In this document: piece after piece, positions 31,881-37,736 of the stretch
Layout: every line of letters begins with the position of its first letter
Position numbering within the stretch: the first letter of the stretch is position 1
Virus record (IMG/VR): IMGVR_UViG_3300024329_000025
Span: 1-37,736 of that record
Length of the DNA: 37,736 nucleotides
Source of the DNA: a virus
Direction: 5' to 3' (one strand)
Position numbers and translations under genes: made by a program
Notes under the pieces: model-generated
The model's database searches: none
What the model saw: the letters and a program-made list of their open reading frames with translations, nothing else
Told to the model about the DNA's origin: nothing

Positions 31881-34130
31881 ATGGTAGAACCAAGTAGCGA
31901 GTTAAAACTAGTATTTGATAAAAGTATTAAAGACGCACAAAAATTAAAACATGAATATGTAACATTAGAACATTTGTTATATGCAATGTTTTGCGAGGAA
32001 AACTTTGTTAATATTATTACAATGTTTGGTGCTGACGTCGATTACGCTAAAGCTAATCTTGAACATCATCTAAAAACTAACTGCGATGATATCAAAACTG
32101 ATGCAGATAAATTTAAGCCAAAGAAAACTACTACAGTAGAACGTGTATTAAATCGAGCATTTACTCAGGTTTTATTTGCCGGTCGTAGTCACATTGAATT
32201 AACCGATGTATTACTTGCAATGCTTTCTGAAAAGAAAAGTATCTGTACATACTTCCTTGAAAAAGCTGGTATTGAAAAAGTAAAATTTGCTGCATTTATT
32301 GATAACGAAGTTATAGATGAGCAAGAAGGCGAAGAAATGTCCGCTGAAGCACGTAAAGCACTACGTGCATTTACAACTAACCTTAACGACGAAGTTAAAA
32401 AAGGTAAAGTTGATCCTATTATCGGACGTACAGATGAATTAGAAAAACTAGCACTTGCACTTGGACGTAGAGCTAAAAATAATGTACTAATGGTTGGTGA
32501 TCCTGGTGTAGGTAAAACCGCAATTGCAGAGGGACTTGCATTTAAAATTGAGCAAGACGATGTACCTAATTTCTTAAAAGAATATAAAGTATACAATCTA
32601 GATATCGGTGCTATGCTTGCCGGTTCAAAGTACCGTGGAGACTTTGAAGAACGTTTCAAACTAGTTTTGCAAGGACTTACAAAGCAAGGTAAAACTATTA
32701 TGTTTATCGATGAAGCGCATATGATCAACGGTGCGGGTGCAGGCGGCCAAGGCAATTCAAACGATCTTGCTAATATGCTCAAGCCTGCACTTACTAAAGG
32801 CGATTTGAAAGTTGTTGCTTCAACTACATGGGAAGAATATCGCAAGTACTTTGAAAAGGATCGTGCATTAATGCGTCGATTCCAGCGTGTTACTATTGAC
32901 GAGCCAACACCTGAAGTAACTAAAGATATATTAAATGGTATTAAAAAGTATTATGAAGACTATCATGCAACTGTAATTACAGAGGAAGCAATCGATGCCG
33001 CTGTTAAACTCAGCGTAAAATATCAAAGCGATAAAAAATTGCCAGACAAAGCAATTGATTTAATTGATATTGCATGTTCGCGTTTTAAATTAAACGACGA
33101 TCATGAAGGTGATAAGATTATTAATGAATCTAATATACAATACGAGCTTTCTAAAATTATTGATATGCCAGCAGAACAAGTTGCTGAAAAAGAAAGTGAA
33201 AATCTTATGCACCTTGAAGACAATCTAAAGAAAGTTGTATACGGACAGGATCGAGCAATCGAAAGTATTGTTGATAAGATACTTGTTAGCCAAGCAGGAC
33301 TAAAGCCAGATGATAAACCAGTAGGTGCATTTGTGTTTATGGGCCCAACAGGCACAGGTAAAACTGAAACTGCAAAAGCACTTGCATCTAATCTAGGTGT
33401 TAAACTTGTACGTTTTGATATGAGTGAATACATGGAGAAGCATAGTGTTGCTAAGTTGATTGGTTCGCCTCCGGGATATGTTGGTCATGAAGATAATGCA
33501 GGACAGTTAATTACTCGATTGCAAGAAAATCCTAATTGTGTATTGCTTTTAGATGAAATTGAAAAGGCACATCCTGATGTTTCACAAATTTTGTTACAGT
33601 TAATGGACAATGGCATGGTTACTGGTAGTAACGGTAAAGAAGCTGATGCACGTAACTGTACACTAATTCTTACAACTAACTTAGGTGCTAAACAAGCAGA
33701 GAAAAATGCTATTGGCTTTGGTGAAGAAGAAGAATTTACATACGAAGATACTGAATTTAAACGTTTCTTTGCGCCAGAGTTTAGAAATAGACTTGACGGT
33801 GTGATTACGTTTGCTAAATTAGGTAAAGAAGTAATGATGAAAATCGTTGGTAAGTTCTTGCTTGAACTTAAAAATATGGTTATTGATAAAAATATCGATA
33901 TTACTGTTACTGACGAAGCACTTGATTACTTAGTAGAGAAAGGATTTGATCCTAAAAACGGAGCTCGTCCATTACAGCGTGTGATCGACAAAGAAATTAA
34001 ACGTCCATTGTCTAGACAAATACTATTTGGTGATTTGAAGAATGGTGGAACAGTTAATATTGACTTTGTTAACGACAATCTAGAGTTAAATGTAGTAAAT
34101 GAACCCCAAAAAGCCACTGAAACTGTATGA
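31881..34130 (+). CDS. clpA: ClpA-type AAA+ unfoldase
   Basis: A 749-residue ClpA-like protein (E. coli ClpA has 758). An N-terminal Clp N domain (about 1-150) contains HEYVTLEHLLYAMF. The first AAA+ module has Walker A GDPGVGKT (206-213) and Walker B TIMFIDEAH. The second has GPTGTGKT (488-495), CVLLLDEIEKAHPDV and FAPEFRNRLDG. No coiled-coil M domain is present, so it is ClpA-like, not ClpB-like. Ile611-Gly612-Phe613 occupies the position of the ClpP-docking loop (IGL in ClpA, IGF in ClpX). It should therefore feed substrates to host ClpP, changing which proteins are degraded. The next gene overlaps its last 32 bases. Confidence 0.93.
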   Translation: MVEPSSELKLVFDKSIKDAQKLKHEYVTLEHLLYAMFCEENFVNIITMFGADVDYAKANLEHHLKTNCDDIKTDADKFKPKKTTTVERVLNRAFTQVLFAGRSHIELTDVLLAMLSEKKSICTYFLEKAGIEKVKFAAFIDNEVIDEQEGEEMSAEARKALRAFTTNLNDEVKKGKVDPIIGRTDELEKLALALGRRAKNNVLMVGDPGVGKTAIAEGLAFKIEQDDVPNFLKEYKVYNLDIGAMLAGSKYRGDFEERFKLVLQGLTKQGKTIMFIDEAHMINGAGAGGQGNSNDLANMLKPALTKGDLKVVASTTWEEYRKYFEKDRALMRRFQRVTIDEPTPEVTKDILNGIKKYYEDYHATVITEEAIDAAVKLSVKYQSDKKLPDKAIDLIDIACSRFKLNDDHEGDKIINESNIQYELSKIIDMPAEQVAEKESENLMHLEDNLKKVVYGQDRAIESIVDKILVSQAGLKPDDKPVGAFVFMGPTGTGKTETAKALASNLGVKLVRFDMSEYMEKHSVAKLIGSPPGYVGHEDNAGQLITRLQENPNCVLLLDEIEKAHPDVSQILLQLMDNGMVTGSNGKEADARNCTLILTTNLGAKQAEKNAIGFGEEEEFTYEDTEFKRFFAPEFRNRLDGVITFAKLGKEVMMKIVGKFLLELKNMVIDKNIDITVTDEALDYLVEKGFDPKNGARPLQRVIDKEIKRPLSRQILFGDLKNGGTVNIDFVNDNLELNVVNEPQKATETV

Positions 34131-34809
34131 TACTCGAAAGTTACACTATGGGGAGTACTTGTATAAACTAGTACTCCGCAATCCTCTCTGTAATATATTT
34201 AGAAGTGACTTACAAAAGAACGGCAAATTATCGTATGTTAGAGAACAACTAGATGGTTTAACAGAAATGTATAGGAATAATATTCCTCTTACACGTAAAG
34301 CATTTAGAACAGAGCTACAATTAGATGTTGAAGATTATCTAGATGCTAAAGATGTATATTCATGTTTAAAACTTGCGGATGATTATAAACTAAGAGTTTC
34401 TCCTTATATGACTCTTATTCTTTACACTAATGACCGTAGTTTATTAGTAAAAATAATAAACAAAGTCCGTGTTAGTGCTGAAGAATTTTGGGAGCCTAAA
34501 GATACAAATCTAAAATTATTACAAAAAGAAGAAAATGTAGTAATTGTAAATAGCCTTCCGCAATTCCCATTAAGAGTCTGGTTCAATAATAATAGAGTTC
34601 CAAGTGACTTTAGTAACTGGCTAGCCTCTAACAAGGACAAATCACGCATAGGAGATAAAGCATTAATGTGTTTAGAAGAATGTGGAAATCTAAACGGATT
34701 TTACATGTACGTGCGAGATGACCGTGTTTTAAACTTAGTTTATTTACTAGCAGGCTGTGCAATACGCCGAGTCGACAAATTGGTTTACAATAACAATATA
34801 GATAAATAG
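34099..34809 (+). CDS. Conserved-looking phage protein, unknown
   Basis: A 236-residue soluble protein starting inside the clpA 3' end. Composition is normal for a globular protein, rich in Leu, Asn, Lys and Tyr, with four Cys and no membrane segment (KLHYGEYLYKLVLRNPLCNI; WFNNNRVPSDFSNWL; GFYMYVRDDRVLNLVYLL). I recognise no catalytic motif. The 32-base overlap implies translation coupled to ClpA; an adaptor or substrate-delivery role for ClpA is a speculative reading. The stop codon lies in a GATAAATA octamer. Confidence 0.65.
   Translation: MNPKKPLKLYDTRKLHYGEYLYKLVLRNPLCNIFRSDLQKNGKLSYVREQLDGLTEMYRNNIPLTRKAFRTELQLDVEDYLDAKDVYSCLKLADDYKLRVSPYMTLILYTNDRSLLVKIINKVRVSAEEFWEPKDTNLKLLQKEENVVIVNSLPQFPLRVWFNNNRVPSDFSNWLASNKDKSRIGDKALMCLEECGNLNGFYMYVRDDRVLNLVYLLAGCAIRRVDKLVYNNNIDK
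34801..34808 (+). promoter_or_regulatory. GATAAATA octamer 5 bases before a start codon
   Basis: The octamer overlaps the TAG stop (34807-34809) of the upstream gene and ends only 5 bases before the ATG at 34814. If it is a T4-type late promoter, transcription would start at or beside the A of that ATG. Chance occurrence is possible. Confidence 0.4.
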
Positions 34810-34813
34810 TTAT

Positions 34814-35161
34814 ATGGCACAGAGTGAAACTATATTATCAGCAAACACACATCCTGGAGACAGTACAACTGAGACTGTGACCGGAGATAAATTTAAAGGC
34901 GACGGATACTACGGACGTAGTGACGGATTGCACAGCATACAGTATAATTATACTGGTTTAAAAGGTACTATTACTATCCAAGGAACGCTTGCAGTTACGC
35001 CTGTTGACGCTGATTGGTTTGATGTACATACACATGCTGCTGACGTTGAACACGACATAACTGAAAGTAAAATAGCAAGTTTTACAGGAAATCACGTTTG
35101 GATTAGAGCTAAAATAGTTTATACAGACGGATCAGTAAATAGCATTTTACTAAATCATTAA
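34814..35161 (+). CDS. Small beta-rich protein, probably virion-associated
   Basis: A 115-residue protein of Thr/Gly/Asp-rich beta strands: GDGYYGRSDGLHSIQYNYTG, TITIQGTLAVTPVDADWFDV and HVWIRAKIVYTDGS. This looks like a small beta-sandwich such as a decoration or accessory capsid or tail protein. I recall the YYGRSDGLHxxQY motif from marine myoviruses, without a function. There is no Shine-Dalgarno before the ATG; the GATAAATA octamer ends 5 bases upstream, so translation may be leaderless. No cysteines or membrane segments. Confidence 0.65.
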   Translation: MAQSETILSANTHPGDSTTETVTGDKFKGDGYYGRSDGLHSIQYNYTGLKGTITIQGTLAVTPVDADWFDVHTHAADVEHDITESKIASFTGNHVWIRAKIVYTDGSVNSILLNH

Positions 35162-35170
35162 GGAATTAAA

Positions 35171-35761
35171 ATGGAATATTTTGTAAGAGTAGTAATGGAA
35201 AAGCAGGAAGGTGCTGCCAAGTTAGATGAAAGTATCTTTTCAGAAAGTCAGACGTTTGTATCTGAACAAGACTGTACTATATTCCAAATACCGCTACAAA
35301 GAGAATTATCAGAATCAGAAGCAAACGAATATGCTGAAAAACTAGCAAATTATATGTTTGAACAAGGTTATGAAGACTTTGACATTGAAATGGGCCACGA
35401 AGGTTCATACGTTGATGAAGAAACATATGATGACGATGATGAGTTTTTTGAAGCATACGGTATGCTACATTACAACTTAGATGATGATCCTATGGACGAA
35501 GCAGAGTATCAAGGACGTAAAGTAAAACTTGGTAAACCTATGCAAGGTGACGTTAAGAAGTTTAAGGTATATGTAAAAGATCCTAAAACAGGTAATGTTA
35601 AAAAAGTAAACTTTGGACACGGCGGAAGCAGTGTTAAAGGCAAAGCAATGAAGATTAAAAAGTCTAACCCTGCAAGACGTAAGAGCTTTAGAGCAAGACA
35701 CAATTGTGATAATCCAGGACCGCGTACAAAGGCACGTTACTGGTCATGTAGGAAGTGGTAA
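35171..35761 (+). CDS. Phage protein with acidic middle and basic RARHNC..ARYWSC C-terminal domain
   Basis: A 196-residue protein with a good Shine-Dalgarno (AAGGAA). The N-terminal 80 residues are alpha/beta. Residues about 75-112 are extremely acidic (YDDDDEFFEAYG, then NLDDDPMDEAEY). The C-terminal 80 residues are strongly basic (KKFKVYVKDPKTGNVKKVNF, then ARRKSFRARHNCDNPGP and ARYWSCRKW). This C-terminal module recurs in T4-like phage proteins, and its two Cys with His could bind metal, but its function is unknown to me. A nucleic-acid-binding or capsid-interior role would fit the charge pattern. Confidence 0.7.
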   Translation: MEYFVRVVMEKQEGAAKLDESIFSESQTFVSEQDCTIFQIPLQRELSESEANEYAEKLANYMFEQGYEDFDIEMGHEGSYVDEETYDDDDEFFEAYGMLHYNLDDDPMDEAEYQGRKVKLGKPMQGDVKKFKVYVKDPKTGNVKKVNFGHGGSSVKGKAMKIKKSNPARRKSFRARHNCDNPGPRTKARYWSCRKW

Positions 35762-35762
35762 T

Positions 35763-36092
35763 ATGCGTATTGATGAATTTGCAAATCCTATGGATGACCG
35801 ATTACCATTTGATGTAGTTGATGATGTATGCATTTACATGCGTAACGATCCTATGTTCTATCGTAAAAGTTTATTTCCAGCAATTATGAAAATGAAAGAC
35901 TCGTATGATCGAGGTGAAACACCTAATGAAAGTAGTTGTTTGGAAAGCACTTGTTCAGAGGGAATGAATTCTTATTGTAAAAAATTTAAATTAGGTTCTC
36001 CTGAAAACGTTTTTAAGCCAGAAGATAAGCAGTTAATTATGGACAAATTATACGGCGAGGAAATGAAGCAAATCAAAGATGGAGCATACTAA
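35763..36092 (+). CDS. Conserved small phage protein, unknown
   Basis: A 109-residue protein. ATG 35763 (MRIDEFANPMDD) was chosen because AGGAAG lies just upstream; an earlier in-frame ATG at 35706 lies inside the previous gene and adds unrelated residues. The core reads DDVCIYMRNDPMFYRKSLFP followed by AIMKMKD. Four Cys lie at about 25, 61, 66 and 73. This pattern is familiar from marine T4-like phages, but without a known function. It is joined to the nucleotidyltransferase gene by a TAATG overlap. Confidence 0.7.
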   Translation: MRIDEFANPMDDRLPFDVVDDVCIYMRNDPMFYRKSLFPAIMKMKDSYDRGETPNESSCLESTCSEGMNSYCKKFKLGSPENVFKPEDKQLIMDKLYGEEMKQIKDGAY

Positions 36093-36832
36093 TGTTTTTG
36101 AGAGAACTGTTTGAAGCACCGACAAAGAAGGCAGTTCTTGCATTTGGACGTTTAAATCCTCCAACAATTGGTCATGCTAAATTAGTCGACACTATAACTT
36201 CACAAGATGGCGATCACTACCTTTTCTTGTCACAAACACAAAAACCTAAAACAGATCCATTAGACTTTGCTACTAAAATGAAGTTAGCAAAGCAATTCTT
36301 TCCTGGCATAAACATCGGACACCAAGCAGTACGTACACCTATACAAGCATTAGAGAAACTACAAAGTCTAGGCTATACTGATATTGTGTTTATTGCGGGC
36401 AGTGATAGAGTAGATAGTTTCCAAAAACTATTTGACACTTACAACGGACAACCTGATAAAGCAGGTAATGTTCCTTTTAAATTTAATTCAATTAAAGTAG
36501 TAAGCGCAGGCGAGCGTGATCCAGATGCTGACGGTGCTGAAGGTATGAGTGCAAGTAAAATGAGAGCTGCAGCAGCCGCTGGTGATTTAGAATCGTTTGC
36601 ACAAGGTGCTCCAGATAAGAGACTTGCTAAAACTATGTACGATGCAGTACGCAAAGGTATGGGCGTTGCTGAACCTGCAACAACAGAGCGCGAACTTAGC
36701 AAAGGTGAAGAAAAAGAAAAAGAACGTATTGTAAAAGGTATGAAAAAAGGAAAGGCTGGATTTAAAAAGCGTTACGGTAAAGATGCTGACGCAGTAATGT
36801 ATGCGACTGCAACTAAGATGGCTAAAAAATAA
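36092..36832 (+). CDS. HxGH-type nucleotidyltransferase (cytidylyltransferase/NMNAT-like)
   Basis: A 246-residue nucleotidyltransferase of the HIGH superfamily. AFGRLNPPTIGHAKLV carries the Thr25-x-Gly27-His28 motif, IVFIAGSDRVDSFQ lies in the middle, and MSASKMRAAAAAGD is the ISSTxxR-like phosphate-binding motif. It transfers AMP or CMP to a phosphate-bearing small molecule; relatives include NMN adenylyltransferase and cytidylyltransferases. The N-terminus MFLRELFEAP is preserved before the fold starts and resembles T4 Alt (MELITELFDE). The C-terminal 25 residues (GFKKRYGKDADAVMYATATK) form a tail common in marine phage proteins. The substrate cannot be read from sequence. Confidence 0.8.
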   Translation: MFLRELFEAPTKKAVLAFGRLNPPTIGHAKLVDTITSQDGDHYLFLSQTQKPKTDPLDFATKMKLAKQFFPGINIGHQAVRTPIQALEKLQSLGYTDIVFIAGSDRVDSFQKLFDTYNGQPDKAGNVPFKFNSIKVVSAGERDPDADGAEGMSASKMRAAAAAGDLESFAQGAPDKRLAKTMYDAVRKGMGVAEPATTERELSKGEEKEKERIVKGMKKGKAGFKKRYGKDADAVMYATATKMAKK

Positions 36833-37044
36833 TGGATATTGAAAGGCTTAAACAACTAGCAGGGGTAAATGAATTTAAAGGGTATACAGAATACACTCTT
36901 GAAGACATGAGCCAAACTGCTACAGAACTAAAGAAAAAAGAAAAAGCAAGTAATATTAAGCCGGGCGACAAAGAATGGTTTGAATTGTGGTTTTCAAAAC
37001 CTTATATGACAGGACATACTTTTAGAGGACGTAATAAGAAGTGA
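36832..37044 (+). CDS. Small conserved-looking protein, unknown
   Basis: A 70-residue protein coupled by TAATG to the nucleotidyltransferase and by GTGA to the next gene. It begins MDIERLKQLAGVNEF, a short helix of the kind at the N-terminus of its neighbours, followed by a Lys/Glu-rich stretch and WFELWFSKPYMTGHTFRGR. No domain recognised. Confidence 0.6.
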   Translation: MDIERLKQLAGVNEFKGYTEYTLEDMSQTATELKKKEKASNIKPGDKEWFELWFSKPYMTGHTFRGRNKK

Positions 37045-37289
37045 GTAAAATAAAAAAGTGGTGGAACGAGTTTTGGCGCGAAGAATACGAACTTATTATT
37101 TGGGTAGCTGATACAGTAACAGTACATCAAGATGGTGCTAGAACTGAAACTTGGAAGGAAAAAAGATATAGAGCAAAGAAGTTAGTTAAAACTAGCCCAA
37201 AGCACTTTGTTTTTATAGACATGAATCAACGTAGAAATGAAATTAAATTTTTAAAATCTGTTGATTTTCATGTAATTAAGGTTTGGTAG
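37041..37289 (+). CDS. Small basic conserved phage protein, unknown
   Basis: An 82-residue protein starting at a GTG that overlaps the upstream stop codon. It is Trp- and Lys-rich (KKWWNEFWREEYELIIWVAD; KKLVKTSPKHFVFIDMNQRR) and apparently all-beta after the first helix. A SPKHF pattern followed by an FDFQIKK-like ending recurs in marine T4-like phage small proteins, by my recollection. No catalytic motif is visible. Confidence 0.6.
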   Translation: MSKIKKWWNEFWREEYELIIWVADTVTVHQDGARTETWKEKRYRAKKLVKTSPKHFVFIDMNQRRNEIKFLKSVDFHVIKVW

Positions 37290-37290
37290 T

Positions 37291-37736
37291 ATGAAAGTAA
37301 AAGACATTACAGAAGGCGTAGGACGCATTACTAAACAGAATCAAACTGTTGATGTAGGTCCTGATGAAGTTACTAAACAGGCTGCTAAGTTTGGTAATAA
37401 AGTAGACAAAGACGGACGTCCGCCTACACTAAGTAAAAAAGTAAAAGGTAGTTCAACTAATGTTGCATTTAACTTAGGTATGGTTGAAGGTAAACAAATA
37501 CCAAATCCAAAAAATACATTTTTATCTAAGTCTGACACTGCATACGACTTTATACGTGTAGGCAAAAGTATTTCTAACTTATCAAATGCTAAGAAAAGTG
37601 ATAATAGAGACGAACCTGATGTAATGATTGTTCCGTTTGGCGGTAAGAAAGAAAAAGACCATCTTAAGAAAGGTCTTAAAAAAGCAGGATACAAAACACA
37701 GGATGCTGATAAGCCTGGTGATGATGCACAAGTAGA
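37291..37736 (+). CDS. Lys-rich phage protein, unknown (3' partial)
   Basis: The ATG at 37291 opens a frame that stays open to the right edge: 148 complete codons and two bases, with the stop codon outside the window. It begins MKVKDITEGVGRITKQ, then DEVTKQAAKFGNKVDKDGRP and PTLSKKVKGSSTNVAFNLG. It is strongly basic and polar, with MIVPFGGKKEKDHLKKGLKK near the edge. No domain recognised. The first 10 residues resemble a prohead-protease-cleavable leader (ITE followed by G). No clear Shine-Dalgarno precedes it; it follows the upstream stop by one base. Confidence 0.7.
   Translation, partial: MKVKDITEGVGRITKQNQTVDVGPDEVTKQAAKFGNKVDKDGRPPTLSKKVKGSSTNVAFNLGMVEGKQIPNPKNTFLSKSDTAYDFIRVGKSISNLSNAKKSDNRDEPDVMIVPFGGKKEKDHLKKGLKKAGYKTQDADKPGDDAQV

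Noticed and set aside
35706-35762. Upstream ATG for the 109-residue protein
   Set aside because: It lies in the conserved C-terminus of the previous gene; the AGGAAG Shine-Dalgarno supports ATG 35763.

Overview
This window looks like part of a lytic, T4-like marine myovirus genome. It is AT-rich and very densely coded: almost every gene lies on the + strand, with ATGA, TAATG or GTGA junctions. It carries T4-type replication and nucleotide genes (clamp-loader gp44, DexA-like exonuclease, dihydrofolate reductase, thymidylate synthase, dCMP deaminase) and PhoH. It also has repeat-rich fibre proteins of the kind seen in cyanophages and pelagiphages, and T4-style late-promoter octamers. No integrase, insertion sequence, tRNA or CRISPR array is visible. 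The host cannot be read directly. The bacterial 7Fe ferredoxin, class I aldolase and absence of photosynthesis genes would fit a heterotrophic marine proteobacterium better than a cyanobacterium, but this is inference.

Layout. (1) Bases 1-18360 encode virion fibre and other structural proteins: a giant fibre-like protein cut by the left edge, two proteins with YadA-like AIAIG repeats, a subtilisin-like protease fused to five beta-sandwich repeats and a cupredoxin-like C-terminus, a protein with Ig-like LPxGL motifs, and two smaller structural proteins. (2) Bases 18361-20609 hold small genes, including a stand-alone fragment related to DNA polymerase III alpha, a GroES/gp31-like co-chaperonin and a MazG-like pyrophosphohydrolase. 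(3) Bases 20669-26454 form a replication and metabolism block: DexA-like exonuclease, HAD phosphatase, class I fructose-bisphosphate aldolase, gp44, a 2OG-Fe(II) oxygenase, 7Fe ferredoxin, DHFR, ThyA and dCMP deaminase. (4) phoH (26432-27154) is the only minus-strand gene and converges on dCMP deaminase. (5) Bases 27309-30958 hold two conserved proteins and a lysis cassette: GH19 endolysin, overlapping Rz/Rz1-like spanins and two small membrane proteins, one with an EF-hand. (6) Bases 31002-34130 encode DnaJ and a ClpA-type unfoldase. (7) Bases 34099-37736 hold small conserved phage proteins and an HxGH-type nucleotidyltransferase. The last gene runs off the right edge.

How the parts work together. 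The nucleotide genes and gp44 support DNA synthesis. The aldolase, ferredoxin and oxygenase are auxiliary metabolic genes. The co-chaperonin, DnaJ and ClpA would redirect host protein folding and degradation. The lysis cassette ends the cycle.

Regulation is unusually readable. A GATAAATA octamer lies exactly 24 nt before four start codons and at other spacings before several more. Two genes have inverted repeats whose left arm lies upstream of the predicted transcription start and whose right arm contains the Shine-Dalgarno sequence. This layout would silence translation of read-through messages, as known for T4 gene e. No gene-free stretch exceeds about 155 bases.
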